DNA from: Thermoactinomycetaceae bacterium
GTDB taxonomy: Bacteria; Bacillota; Bacilli; Thermoactinomycetales; Thermoactinomycetaceae
Assembly (NCBI GenBank): GCA_025449975.1
Contig: JANWIG010000070.1
Span: forward strand, 1-44,943
Length of the DNA: 44,943 bases
Direction: 5' to 3'
Below, one piece after another: positions 17,035 through 25,471 of the stretch. The position numbers and the translations under genes are program-made. The notes under the pieces are model-generated. The model did not search any database. It saw nothing but the letters and a program-made list of their open reading frames with translations, and had not been told where the DNA came from. Numbering within the stretch: position 1 is the stretch's first letter; each line of letters starts with the position of its first letter.

Positions 17035-17901
17035 GTGAACAAAGCTGAAGAGGAACAATCGATATCCTTTTGTTTGACCACGAGCATAGAATATAGTGAT
17101 GTCTTGATGATGATGGATTACGAGAACTTTAAGCTTTGGAATGGACTCAAACACTCTCGAAAACAATGGGTGTTAATTGGGCAAGGGGATTTTCCTGAGG
17201 AATGGAATCAATATGATTGTTTCAAGTTGAACAATATATTTTTGGTAGGCTCAAAAAGAGAGATTGAAGACTTTTTGCTGAATATTATAAATTATTTCGG
17301 AATGAATGGTCATGTTGAAGTGACAAAAAAAAGAGGGTTTACTCATCTCGAGGCAACGACCCCTCTTGGGGAAAAAAGAGAAGTCACTTTAGAAGTGCGA
17401 AAACTATGTGACAATGATCGCACACTCTATGCGGACTCACCCATTATTCCAGTCGGACAAGGAAAGGCATTTTTATTTGATGGATTTAGTAAGGCGACCA
17501 TTGGGTTTCCAATGATCGAAGAGCAATTAACGCAAATATTGCTTCTCACTGATACGATCGGTGAACAAGAAGAATCGTTGATTCAGGAGGAACCGCAATA
17601 TCATACCATCGATATTCCCTCTGGGTATTTGGTGTTAGCTAGCTCTACAGTAGGGTTTAATCGAACCTGTGCGAGACGTTATGATGAATTTGAAGAGCAG
17701 GGACTTAGCACTTACTATAAGCTGTATGACAAAGAAGCACAGGATATCTTACTGATCCATGTCGAACCAGGCACTTATCGAATATGTAAAAGAGGGGAGC
17801 AGGAGATGAAGAAATTGATCTCTCAGTCGGTGTTAGAAAAAAAGTTGGATTTAGACGAATGCTATTATGGCTATACGATTGAAAAAGTCTCTTCGATCTA
17901 A
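17035..17901 (+). CDS. Hypothetical protein, unrecognised
   Basis: I do not recognise this ~288-residue protein. It has no signal peptide, membrane segment or known catalytic motif; it is mixed alpha/beta and acidic (for example GEQEESLIQEEPQYHTIDIPSGYLVLASSTVGFNRTCARRYDEFEEQGL). An in-frame TTG at 17014 exists, but GTG 17035 is better because AAGGAAGG at 17021-17028 stands 6 bases before it. The ~300 bases upstream are very AT-rich. Its stop codon is directly abutted by the truncated inverted HEARO-like remnant on the opposite strand (17903-17981), so the 3' end of the gene may have been altered by whatever truncated that element. No functional link to deoD downstream is evident. Confidence 0.65.
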   Translation: MNKAEEEQSISFCLTTSIEYSDVLMMMDYENFKLWNGLKHSRKQWVLIGQGDFPEEWNQYDCFKLNNIFLVGSKREIEDFLLNIINYFGMNGHVEVTKKRGFTHLEATTPLGEKREVTLEVRKLCDNDRTLYADSPIIPVGQGKAFLFDGFSKATIGFPMIEEQLTQILLLTDTIGEQEESLIQEEPQYHTIDIPSGYLVLASSTVGFNRTCARRYDEFEEQGLSTYYKLYDKEAQDILLIHVEPGTYRICKRGEQEMKKLISQSVLEKKLDLDECYYGYTIEKVSSI

Positions 17902-17902
17902 G

Positions 17903-17981
17903 AACGTGGAACGAACCAACTCTAAGAAGATTGAGCGCCGCTCATCTGTTTCATTATACAGAAAATGGTTGCTCTTGGCAT
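17903..17981 (-). ncRNA. Truncated inverted copy of the HEARO-like promoter and RNA 5' end
   Basis: On the minus strand this stretch repeats the start of the locus at 5325-5400. Bases 17953-17975 are identical to 5331-5353. The GAGC-GGC-GCTC hairpin (17933-17943) matches GAGC-GGT-GCTC, a short second hairpin follows in the same place with different bases, and then GGTTCGTTCC matches GGTTTGTTCC. The predicted -10 TATAAT (complement of 17953-17958) has ATGCCA as -35 after 17 bases. The RNA would start ATGAGCGG near 17945, matching the ATGA/GTGA rule for HEARO ends. Similarity stops about 45 bases into the RNA, at the end of the neighbouring gene. Weaker similarity (GGATGAAAG, GGTAAT, GGGATT) extends upstream to about 18050. 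Confidence 0.6.
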
Positions 17982-18143
17982 CGGTGAATGGGAATCCCGA
18001 ACTAGCAGTCTTTGCTTCTCATTACCCGGAGCCATGGGCTTTCATCCAGCATTTGCTGGTAAAGGGTGTAGGGTTAAGGTATAGTATGGATAAACCATTT
18101 TCCTCTGCGTCAATGAATAAATTGACAAGAAAGGAGTACAGCG

Positions 18144-18857
18144 ATGAGCTTTCATCTGGCTGCGAAGCCATCCGACATAGCGGAGACGGTTTTACTACCT
18201 GGCGACCCCTTACGTGCGCGGTTTATTGCTGAATCATACTTGGAAAATCCTGTTTGCTATAATCAAGTTCGTGGAATGTTTGGGTATACAGGTACATATA
18301 AAGGGAGGCCCATTTCGGTTCAAGGGACAGGAATGGGGATGCCATCCATTTCCATTTATATCACGGAGTTGATTCAAGAATATGGCGTTAGAAATTTAAT
18401 TCGAGTTGGAACATGTGGCTCGATTCATCCGGATGTTCATGTGATGGATTTAGTGTTGGCTATCAGTTCATCGACCAATTCAGGGATGAATCGCAAGCGG
18501 CTTCCACAGATCGACTTTGCCCCGACCGCTGATTTTATGTTATTAAAAGAAGCATATGAGATTGCCAAGGCGAAAAAGATTAAGGTAAAAGTTGGTTCTG
18601 TCTTTACAACCGACTTCTTTTATGAAGTACCTGCGGAAGAGCTTCGGTTATATAGCAGTTACCAGATGTTGGCTGTCGATATGGAAACGGCTGCATTGTA
18701 TACGATTGCTGCGAAATACGGTGTCAAAGCTTTATCCATTTTAACGGTATCGGATCATATCTTTACCAAAGAGATGATTAGCTCTCAGCAAAAAGAAAAT
18801 ATGTTACATGACATGTCGATCGTCGCTTTAGAAACAGCGATTTCGTTATCCGAATAA
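18144..18857 (+). CDS. deoD: Purine nucleoside phosphorylase, DeoD type
   Basis: DeoD cleaves purine (deoxy)nucleosides with phosphate to free base and (deoxy)ribose-1-phosphate; the enzyme is a hexamer. The 237-residue length is standard. Signatures seen: TVLLPGDPLRARFIAE (phosphate binding), GTGMGMPSISIYITELI, LIRVGTCGSI, and AVDMETAALYTIAAKYGVKALSILTVSDHI with the substrate-binding Met-Glu and catalytic Asp. AAAGGAG precedes the ATG. It is monocistronic, ending at a strong bidirectional hairpin. Besides general purine salvage it could process nucleosides from the nearby methionine salvage pathway, but that is not required. Confidence 0.95.
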   Translation: MSFHLAAKPSDIAETVLLPGDPLRARFIAESYLENPVCYNQVRGMFGYTGTYKGRPISVQGTGMGMPSISIYITELIQEYGVRNLIRVGTCGSIHPDVHVMDLVLAISSSTNSGMNRKRLPQIDFAPTADFMLLKEAYEIAKAKKIKVKVGSVFTTDFFYEVPAEELRLYSSYQMLAVDMETAALYTIAAKYGVKALSILTVSDHIFTKEMISSQQKENMLHDMSIVALETAISLSE

Positions 18858-18889
18858 ATGAAGCTGACTCTTTGGGGTCAGCTTCATTT
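18856..18889 (+). terminator. Rho-independent terminator after deoD
   Basis: AAATGAAGCTGAC (18856-18868) pairs with GTCAGCTTCATTT (18877-18889), an 8-base loop with an AT-rich tail on both sides. Confidence 0.88.
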
Positions 18890-18915
18890 ATATCGATATA
18901 AAAAGGAGAATGGAG

Positions 18916-19074
18916 ATGCGTCGATGGGATTTTCTATTAATGATTCTGTTTGCTTTTTTACTATTGATCGTGACCAAACTGCTTAAGTTGCAAGGATTTA
19001 TGATATTGGGAATGTTCCTTATTGGTTTAGTGCTTTTTTTCCGTTTTAGAATGAGAGGAAAGAAATCGAGATAA
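18916..19074 (+). CDS. Small two-segment membrane protein (52 residues)
   Basis: A short ORF begins with ATG 18916, seven bases after a good AAAAGGAG site, and ends with TAA at 19074. The product starts MRRWDFLLMILFAFLL, has a first hydrophobic segment (residues ~6-20), a short polar turn (KLLKLQG), a second segment (~28-43) and a basic tail RFRMRGKKSR. That fits a hairpin membrane protein with both ends inside. It lies between the deoD terminator and the hopene cyclase gene, in the same direction, and could share a transcript with the latter. Function unknown; similar small proteins are common in Bacillales. Confidence 0.65.
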   Translation: MRRWDFLLMILFAFLLLIVTKLLKLQGFMILGMFLIGLVLFFRFRMRGKKSR

Positions 19075-19147
19075 CAAAGAATTTCCGTTATAAATCGCCT
19101 CCTTTGCTGAATAGTCTGTTGGTAGAAGCAAAGGGAGGATCAATATA

Positions 19148-21016
19148 ATGGAACAAATCGATGAGTGGATCCATGAATTGACAGACGAACTATTAAAGAG
19201 ACAATCTAAACAGGGTTATTGGTGCTTTTCTTTCGAAAGCGGTACCTTGACGGATTCTTTGATGATCTTGTTGATGAAGTGGTTTCATTACAAAGATCGT
19301 TTTGTGGAGAAAATGCTGTTAGAAAGAATCGTGTCTCGTCAGACACCGGAGGGGACATGGAAATTGTATCCGGATGAGCCAGAGGGCAATTTAAGTGAAA
19401 CGGTGTTTAGCAGTTTAGCCTTGCTCTACTCGGGAATAAGGTCGCCCAATGAGCCACTGATGCAAAAAGCCAAAGCATTTGTCCGCTCACGAAGTGGAAA
19501 AGAAACGTCCTTAGCGAAGGTGGTTCTTTCTCTGCTAGGGCATTTGGATTGGAGATGGCAAGTTCAAGTTCCAATTGAGTTTTTACTCCTCCCGATGAAA
19601 TCGCCAATCCATTTTTTTGATTTTGTCGGCTATACGCGTGTTCATCTAGCGCCGATTTTGGTGTTATCCAATTGTGCTTATACAATCCAGTTGCCAGGCA
19701 AAGAGAGGGTATCAAGTTGGCTTCCAGCTTCGTTTGGAACCCAGCGGCCGACAATGACCACCCGTTTACTGAACCGCACTCTTCGTATAGGAGCCCGTTT
19801 TTTTCATCCGCGGCTGGGAGAGGCACTACGAGCGACGGGTTTTCAATATGCCGAACGATTTATGCTCAACCGGATCGAGCCAGATGGGACCCTTTATAGC
19901 TATTTTTCCAGTACCTTCTTTATGATTGCTGCTTTGCGGGCTTTAGGGTATCCGTCGCAACACCCAGTGATTCAGCGGGCGTTTAAGGGATCACTTGAGT
20001 TGATTTGTTATGGATCGCAGGGAGCGCACCTTCAAGAAACGACTTCAACGGTTTGGGATACAGCTTTGATTACCGATGCCTTGCAGGAAGCAGGTGTTCC
20101 TTGTGATCATCCAGCGATTCGTGCCAGTGTGAAGTATCTGCTTAAGACACAGCAAACCAGGTGGGGAGATTGGATGATTCGCAATCGGGGAGTTCTTCCA
20201 GGAGGGTGGGGTTTTTCTCATTCCAATACAATCAACCCCGATGTGGATGATACTTCTGCCGCTTTACGGGCGATTGCACCAACGGTTGGAAGGGGGAAAG
20301 CTTCTGCCCATTGGTTTCGAGGAGTAGATTGGCTTATTTCCATGCAAAACGATGATGGAGGATGGCCCGCTTTTGAAAAGAATACAGATAGTCGTTGGAT
20401 GAATTTGCTTCCTTACGCGGATACACGTACCGTAGCGACCGATCCTTCGATGGCAGACTTAACCGGGCGAACATTGGAATTTTTGGGAAGACACTTGGGT
20501 TTTACTTGCGATCATCCCGTGGTGGCAAGAGCGGTTCAATGGCTGATCGCTCATCAACAAACCAATGGTTCTTGGTTCGGTAGGTGGGGAATCAGTTATA
20601 TTTATGGTACATGGGCAGCGCTCACGGGGCTTGCTGCCGTTCGTTTTCCTTGCCATCATCCGATGGTTCAGAGAGCGATCCATTGGCTTAAGTCAATCCA
20701 AAACGAAGATGGTGGTTGGGGAGAGTCCTGTCAGAGCAATGTTTTGAATACATATATTCCGCTAGGAGCTTCTACTCTTTCGCAAACAGCTTGGGCTTTG
20801 GATGCTTTGATTGCCTATCATGATCGACCAACAGCGACGATCAAAAAAGGGATGGCTGCTTTGCTTAAGTTATTGCAAAAAAACAGTTGGATACACACTT
20901 ATCCAACTGGGGCTGGTTTGGCAGGACAATTTTATATCCATTATCACAGTTATAACTATATTTGGCCGCTTCTCACTTTGGCTCATTATCGGAAAAAATA
21001 TCGGGATCGTGATTAA
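19148..21016 (+). CDS. shc: Squalene-hopene cyclase / polyprenyl cyclase
   Basis: The 622-residue length matches class II triterpene cyclases (Alicyclobacillus enzyme about 631). The catalytic DxDD motif is DVDDTSAA near residue 365. Several QW repeats are visible (QSKQGYW, QTPEGTW, MQNDDGGWPAF, QQTNGSWFGRWG, QNEDGGWGE). The enzyme sits in the inner face of the membrane and cyclises squalene to hopanoids, or in Bacillus a C35 polyprene to sporulenes (SqhC). Squalene synthase genes are not in the window, so the natural substrate cannot be decided. GGGAGGATC precedes the ATG. The gene ends at a bidirectional terminator shared with the leftward gene. Confidence 0.94.
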   Translation: MEQIDEWIHELTDELLKRQSKQGYWCFSFESGTLTDSLMILLMKWFHYKDRFVEKMLLERIVSRQTPEGTWKLYPDEPEGNLSETVFSSLALLYSGIRSPNEPLMQKAKAFVRSRSGKETSLAKVVLSLLGHLDWRWQVQVPIEFLLLPMKSPIHFFDFVGYTRVHLAPILVLSNCAYTIQLPGKERVSSWLPASFGTQRPTMTTRLLNRTLRIGARFFHPRLGEALRATGFQYAERFMLNRIEPDGTLYSYFSSTFFMIAALRALGYPSQHPVIQRAFKGSLELICYGSQGAHLQETTSTVWDTALITDALQEAGVPCDHPAIRASVKYLLKTQQTRWGDWMIRNRGVLPGGWGFSHSNTINPDVDDTSAALRAIAPTVGRGKASAHWFRGVDWLISMQNDDGGWPAFEKNTDSRWMNLLPYADTRTVATDPSMADLTGRTLEFLGRHLGFTCDHPVVARAVQWLIAHQQTNGSWFGRWGISYIYGTWAALTGLAAVRFPCHHPMVQRAIHWLKSIQNEDGGWGESCQSNVLNTYIPLGASTLSQTAWALDALIAYHDRPTATIKKGMAALLKLLQKNSWIHTYPTGAGLAGQFYIHYHSYNYIWPLLTLAHYRKKYRDRD

Positions 21017-21037
21017 ATTCCTCTCATTAGGATGGGA

Positions 21038-21066
21038 AAAGCCAGACCATTCACCTGTCTGGCTTT
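21038..21066 (+). terminator. Bidirectional terminator between shc and the Gln-rich gene
   Basis: AAAGCCAGAC (21038-21047) pairs with GTCTGGCTTT (21057-21066); the stem is bordered by A-rich and T-rich flanks so it can serve both converging genes. Confidence 0.8.
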
Positions 21067-21072
21067 AACTCT

Positions 21073-21615
21073 TTATTGGATAAAAAAAGAAGACTGCTTC
21101 ATATTGGGAGAAGGTTGACTTCTCATTTGCTGTCCGCTAGCCTGTTGAGTTAAAGAAGGCTGGGTATTTTGAGTGATCGGACTCAATGGTTGTGCTCCAC
21201 CCATCTGTGGCTGTCCGCTCGCTTGTACCAATTGCTGAATTCGTTGTTGAGCTTGATGGACGAGCTGGTTCATCTGCATGACGATGCTCCCCACGCCAAT
21301 ATACTGGGAAGCTTGGTTGAGAGCTTGGATCGCTTGTTGAATCGTTTGTTGGATTTGTGCTTCGGACTGAAATTGTTGTTGCTGAGCTTGAGAGCTAAAT
21401 TGTTGGATTTGTTGCAACAGTTGCCCAGCTAAACCTTGTACGGCTGTTTGAGGAGACACTTGTTGTTGAGCCAATTGAGATTGCACTTGATTTAACTGAT
21501 TGACCGTATTTTCTAGAGAGCGGAGTTGCGATTCCAATGAATTGAGTTCAGTAGAAAACTCAGAACGAACGTTTTCTGCCACTTGTCGGATCAGCTGACG
21601 ATCATTTGATTCCAT
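21073..21615 (-). CDS. Gln-rich coiled-coil protein, function unknown
   Basis: The ~180-residue product has an N-terminal heptad region (residues ~5-45, SLESQLRSLENTVNQLNQVQSQLAQQQ), a Gln/Ala-rich helical middle with IQQTIQQAIQALNQASQ and a Pro/Gln/Ser-rich disordered tail. No transmembrane segment or catalytic motif is seen. The frame extends 18 codons further upstream, but ATG 21615 is chosen because AAGGAGTGATTGAC lies directly before it. Composition and a sporulating host make a spore coat or crust role conceivable, but nothing proves it. It lies downstream of mtnK in the same direction, separated by about 110 bases. Confidence 0.68.
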   Translation of the reverse strand: MESNDRQLIRQVAENVRSEFSTELNSLESQLRSLENTVNQLNQVQSQLAQQQVSPQTAVQGLAGQLLQQIQQFSSQAQQQQFQSEAQIQQTIQQAIQALNQASQYIGVGSIVMQMNQLVHQAQQRIQQLVQASGQPQMGGAQPLSPITQNTQPSLTQQASGQQMRSQPSPNMKQSSFFIQ

Positions 21616-21727
21616 GTCAATCACTCCTTGTGATCGGGATGATAGAGAATACAGGCTTAGTTTGTTCATCTTTAGATAAAATAATCACTTGGAGTGAAAT
21701 GGACCATGGAATCAAGCGTCAAGAAAA

Positions 21728-22948
21728 TCATTGTGGTTGGGCAAACGAACGAATCAAATCATTGACATGTTTGATTTGAGAACGCGTTTTAATAAGATCT
21801 TTACCGATTCTTAAAGCAGTCCGTTTGAGTTGATGTTGAAGGGCTTCATCCTGAATCGTTTCAAGATCAGCGACTCGTGCTAATCCGATGGTTCGACGGA
21901 TCACTTCACAACCGGCAAAGCCAACCGTATCTTTCCAAACTTTGGCTAAAAAGGTTTCCAGTGTCCCGGGCACTTTGGTGAAAATCTCGGTTCCCTTGGA
22001 ATGCCAAAGTGTTGTAAACTCGTTGGTAAAGTGGAGCCAAGTTTGTTCGATCGACTCAACCAGAAAAGTACGGTATCTTTCCCTACTCTGTTCATCCGTG
22101 GAATGAGCTTCATGAGAAAGATAATTGAGAATCAGGTTGGCAAAAAACTGCCCCAAATCAAAGCCGATCGGACCATAGTAAGCAAATTCAGGATCGATCA
22201 CTTTGGTTGATTCGCTTGTTACAAAGATGCTGCCACTGTGGAGATCACCATGTAACAGAGCTTCTGCTTGGGTTAGAAATTGGAATTTGAGGATTGCTAC
22301 TTCTCGTTTTAATTCGTTATCTTCCCATAACTCTTTGACCGTATCGAGGATCTCCTTAGGAAACTCATTGGTTTCATGGTCAAAGAAGGGATCAGTAAAG
22401 ACTAAGTCTTCGGTAATTTTGCATAGCTCTGGGTTGATGAAGTCTTTGACCAATTGCTTCTTTTCAAACGGATGTAAGTAGAAATCGCTCGTGTGGAAGG
22501 CGATTTGAGCGACAAATTTGCCAATATGTTCAGCTAATTTCGGATAGAAGTTTCCATCGATCATGGCTTGGCGTAAAATTTGGTGGGAAGAAAGATCTTC
22601 CATAACCGTGATCGCCAGCAACCGATCAAAATGATACACCTTTGGCACCAGATCAGGAACATACTCGGCGGCCTTGCGTAAAAATGTACTCTCAAAATAA
22701 GCGCGATCGAGGGTTAGTGGCCAGCTTTCACCAACCACTTTGGCATAAGGTAAAGCTTGTTTGACAATGATCGACTGTTTGGATTCGGGATGGACAATGC
22801 GAAAAACAAGATTTAAATTCCCATCACCGATTTCACTTACCTTAAGCGGAACATCTTCCGCAAAGTAACCTAAGTGTTTGACTAATTGGACAGCAGTATC
22901 CAACGTGAGTGGTTGATATTCTTTGAAAGAAAAGTTCGCAGGAGTCAT
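21728..22948 (-). CDS. mtnK: 5-methylthioribose kinase
   Basis: MtnK phosphorylates 5-methylthioribose at C1, an entry step of methionine salvage. The 406-residue protein has the aminoglycoside-kinase-like fold: nucleotide-loop region SEIGDGNLNLVFRI, the catalytic loop LLHGDLHSGSIFVT and the metal motif KVIDPEFAYYGPIGFDLG. AAAGGAG is correctly spaced before ATG 22948. It is transcribed leftward, downstream of mtnU (113 bases apart). No S-box precedes it, unlike the mtnK operon of Bacillus subtilis, and the partner mtnA (isomerase) is not next to it or elsewhere in the window. Confidence 0.94.
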   Translation of the reverse strand: MTPANFSFKEYQPLTLDTAVQLVKHLGYFAEDVPLKVSEIGDGNLNLVFRIVHPESKQSIIVKQALPYAKVVGESWPLTLDRAYFESTFLRKAAEYVPDLVPKVYHFDRLLAITVMEDLSSHQILRQAMIDGNFYPKLAEHIGKFVAQIAFHTSDFYLHPFEKKQLVKDFINPELCKITEDLVFTDPFFDHETNEFPKEILDTVKELWEDNELKREVAILKFQFLTQAEALLHGDLHSGSIFVTSESTKVIDPEFAYYGPIGFDLGQFFANLILNYLSHEAHSTDEQSRERYRTFLVESIEQTWLHFTNEFTTLWHSKGTEIFTKVPGTLETFLAKVWKDTVGFAGCEVIRRTIGLARVADLETIQDEALQHQLKRTALRIGKDLIKTRSQIKHVNDLIRSFAQPQ

Positions 22949-23061
22949 CGTCGCAAATCTCCTTTATAAATAATAATACAAGTAAATTGATCGGTTTAAT
23001 TTATATTAGCAAGTATCTCTTATTATATCATGGAGAAGAAAGATGAAAAGAGGGGTCTCAA

Positions 23062-23853
23062 TCAATAAAATTCTGGACGTCGGTCTTCAAAGATCGGAAT
23101 TTTTTGGCGAACTTGGAAGACGAGATCGGTATCAATTTCAGCGAGTAATGTTCTCTCGCTTTGATCTGCCTCGGCTAAAACCTCACCCCATGGATCAATA
23201 ATCATCGAATGACCAGCAAATTCATTATTGGGGTCCTGGCCCACGCGGTTGCAAGCAACTACATAGCATTGGTTCTCGATCGCTCGAGCAATCAGTAAGC
23301 TGCGCCAATGGGGAAGACGAACGAGAGGCCATTCGGCTGGAACAAATAAGATTTGCGCTCCTTCTAAAACATGTTTCCGGACCCATTCAGGAAAACGTAT
23401 ATCATAGCAGATCAGACCAGCACAAGGAATTTCGTCCAATGAAAACAAGCCCATCTGATTACCAGGTGTTAGGTATTTTTCTTCTTCCATCAACCGAATT
23501 AAATGGAGTTTGCTATATTCCCCAACTTTTTCTCCGGAGCGGTTGAAGACAGTGAGGGTATTAAAAATGCCTCGTTCCGTTTTTTGGGCGATGGAACCGG
23601 CGACGATATTTACATGGAATTGTTGAGCCAATGCGCTGATGACGGCTTGGGTTTGTGTCCCATCGGGATCGGCGATTTCATCTAGACGAGACAGGTCATA
23701 GCCAGTTGTCCAAAGTTCTGGTAAAACGATGATGTCAGGTTGGTCCGCCTGACCACTCATCAGGTGCGTGATTTGTTGTTTTACTTTGGTCATGTTTTGT
23801 TCTGGTTGTCCAAAGGCGAGATCCATCTGAATGACTGCAATCTTTTTTCTCAA
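23062..23853 (-). CDS. mtnU: Carbon-nitrogen hydrolase, probable omega-amidase MtnU
   Basis: This nitrilase-superfamily enzyme has the Glu-Lys-Cys triad in VVLPELWTTGYDL (Glu), SKLHLIRLMEEEKYL (Lys) and AGLICYDIRFPEW (Cys). The homologue YkrU/MtnU lies in the Bacillus methionine salvage cluster. It is thought to hydrolyse the 2-oxo acid amide (such as 2-oxoglutaramate) left when glutamine is the amino donor of the final transamination, pulling that reaction forward. At 263 residues the length is usual. It faces away from mtnE across a 98-base region with overlapping divergent promoters, which supports joint function. Confidence 0.88.
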   Translation of the reverse strand: MRKKIAVIQMDLAFGQPEQNMTKVKQQITHLMSGQADQPDIIVLPELWTTGYDLSRLDEIADPDGTQTQAVISALAQQFHVNIVAGSIAQKTERGIFNTLTVFNRSGEKVGEYSKLHLIRLMEEEKYLTPGNQMGLFSLDEIPCAGLICYDIRFPEWVRKHVLEGAQILFVPAEWPLVRLPHWRSLLIARAIENQCYVVACNRVGQDPNNEFAGHSMIIDPWGEVLAEADQSERTLLAEIDTDLVFQVRQKIPIFEDRRPEFY

Positions 23854-23878
23854 AAATAACCCCCCTGTTAAAAATTCT

Positions 23879-23925
23879 TTGACAAACTATCATTCAAGTT
23901 ATAACATATTACACTGGAATTTCAA
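23879..23925. promoter_or_regulatory. Overlapping divergent promoters of mtnU and mtnE
   Basis: Rightward: TTGACA (23879-23884), 17 bases, TAACAT (23902-23907). Leftward: TTGAAA (complement of 23920-23925), 16 bases, TATAAC (complement of 23898-23903). The two -10 regions share the same bases, so the polymerases would compete. No S-box lies on either side. Confidence 0.55.
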
Positions 23926-23951
23926 GAAGATTGTTGTGGGAAGTGGATAAA

Positions 23952-25133
23952 ATGAAGAGATTTGTACAAGCTGAGGTGTTAGATCAATTACCAGAACAGT
24001 TTTTTGCTAACTTAGCCAATAAAGTTCATCATTATGTGAGTCAAGGATTGGATATTATTAACTTAGGTCAAGGGAATCCTGATCTGCCAACCCCTCCACA
24101 TATTATTCGAAAGTTACAGGAGACAGCGCAGAATCCAACCTTTCATAAGTACCCTCCTTTTCGTGGTTTTCCATTTTTGAAAGAAGCGGTTGCGACGTTT
24201 TATGAGAGAGAGTATGGTGTAAAGCTAGACCCTGAAAGGGAAGTGGCTGTTTTGTTTGGGGGAAAAGCGGGTTTGGTTCAGCTTGCCCTGTGCTTTTTAA
24301 ATCCGGGTGATATCGCTTTGGTACCTGATCCCGGTTATCCCGATTACTGGTCAGGAATCGCCCTCGCCCGCGCAGAGATGTATCGAATGCCACTCAAAGC
24401 AGAGAATCACTTTTTGCCAGAATATCAAGCGATTGACCCCGCTGTTTTGCCTCGGACCAAGTTGATGTTTTTAAATTACCCGAATAATCCCACCGCTGCG
24501 ATCGCCTCACCTGAGTTTTATGAAGAGTCGGTTCGTTTTGCTGAGCGACATGGCTTCATCGTTGTCCATGATTTTGCCTATGGTGGAATTGCGTTTGATG
24601 GACACAAAGCACCGAGCTTTTTAGAAACACCTGGTGCGAAAGAAGTAGGAGTTGAAATCTACACACTAAGTAAAACATATAATATGGCTGGCTGGCGGAT
24701 TGGCTTTATGGTCGGAAATCCCCAAGTGATCGAAGCGATTCATTTGTATCAGGATCATGTCTACTGTAGTATTTTTGGAGCGATTCAAGCTGCCGCTGCA
24801 GAAGCCTTGCTCGGTCCACAAGACTGTGTGCGTGAGCTGTCGGCAATGTATGAAAGGAGACGCAATCGTTTTCTTGGGCGTTTACGGGAGTTAGGCTGGT
24901 CTGTTCCTTTCGCCAAAGGTTCCTTTTTTACTTGGTTACCGGTTCCACCATCGCTTACTTCAGAAGAGTTTACTGATTTGCTGTTGGAAGAAGTGCATGT
25001 CGCCGTTGCTCCTGGAAATGGATTTGGCCAATATGGTGAAGGTTATGTGCGAGCTGGTTTACTAACGAGTGAAGAGCGACTCATCGAGGCAGCTGAACGA
25101 ATGATCCAAGTAGTGAATCGATATATGGAATAA
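23952..25133 (+). CDS. mtnE: Methionine salvage aminotransferase MtnE
   Basis: A class I/II PLP-dependent aminotransferase that converts 4-methylthio-2-oxobutanoate to methionine, the last salvage step. Fold-type I features: INLGQGNPDLPTPPHI near the N-terminus, FLNYPNNPTAA, HDFAYGGIAFDG and the PLP lysine in YTLSKTYNMAGWRIGFMVGN, then VRAGLL with the substrate-carboxylate arginine. It resembles Bacillus YkrV/MtnE. The frame has upstream TTG codons (23931), but ATG 23952 after GGGAAGTGG is preferred, giving about 393 residues. It is separated from mtnW by the S-box leader and is not under its control. Confidence 0.88.
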   Translation: MKRFVQAEVLDQLPEQFFANLANKVHHYVSQGLDIINLGQGNPDLPTPPHIIRKLQETAQNPTFHKYPPFRGFPFLKEAVATFYEREYGVKLDPEREVAVLFGGKAGLVQLALCFLNPGDIALVPDPGYPDYWSGIALARAEMYRMPLKAENHFLPEYQAIDPAVLPRTKLMFLNYPNNPTAAIASPEFYEESVRFAERHGFIVVHDFAYGGIAFDGHKAPSFLETPGAKEVGVEIYTLSKTYNMAGWRIGFMVGNPQVIEAIHLYQDHVYCSIFGAIQAAAAEALLGPQDCVRELSAMYERRRNRFLGRLRELGWSVPFAKGSFFTWLPVPPSLTSEEFTDLLLEEVHVAVAPGNGFGQYGEGYVRAGLLTSEERLIEAAERMIQVVNRYME

Positions 25134-25173
25134 ATTGTCACATGTGAACAATCGTTATTTTTTAGGAAATTCG

Positions 25174-25202
25174 TTGACAGTTTATAAAATATTTGACATA
25201 AT
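25174..25202 (+). promoter_or_regulatory. Sigma-A promoter of the mtnWXBD operon
   Basis: Perfect TTGACA (25174-25179), 17-base spacer and CATAAT (25197-25202), about 40 bases before the riboswitch. Confidence 0.8.
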
Positions 25203-25244
25203 CACTAGTAAATTGATTGATTAACTATATATTAAGATGTGTTT

Positions 25245-25398
25245 CTCTTATCAAGAGTTGGCGGAGGGACGAGCCCGATGAAGCCCAGCAACCGACCGTA
25301 ATACCATCGTGAGATGGGACACCTGTCATAGGGGTCGTGGAATTTTCCACACAAGGCACGGTGCTAATTCTCGCAGTGAATGACTGGGAGATAAGAGG
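25245..25398 (+). promoter_or_regulatory. SAM-I riboswitch (S-box) aptamer
   Basis: The S-box core is unmistakable: AGAGTTGGCGGAGGGA, GCCCGATGAAGCCCAGCAACC, then GGCACGGTGCTAATTC and the closing ATAAGAG. P1 pairs CTCTTATC (25245-25252) with GATAAGAG (25390-25397). S-adenosylmethionine binding stabilises P1 and so allows the downstream terminator; this is established for the family. Low SAM would switch on the salvage genes that follow. Confidence 0.97.
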
Positions 25399-25417
25399 AA
25401 GCGGTTGAAGGTGATCG

Positions 25418-25448
25418 AAAAGCCACTTCCTCTTGGAGTGGTTTTTTT
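25418..25448 (+). terminator. Riboswitch-controlled intrinsic terminator
   Basis: AAAAGCCACT and AGTGGTTTTTT form the terminator stem (loop 25428-25436) with a T-run to 25448. GAGGAAG (25395-25401) can instead pair with CTTCCTC (25426-25432), an antiterminator that uses bases of both P1 and the terminator stem, giving the expected two-state switch. Confidence 0.9.
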
Positions 25449-25471
25449 AGTTGATTAAAGGGGGACTTCCA

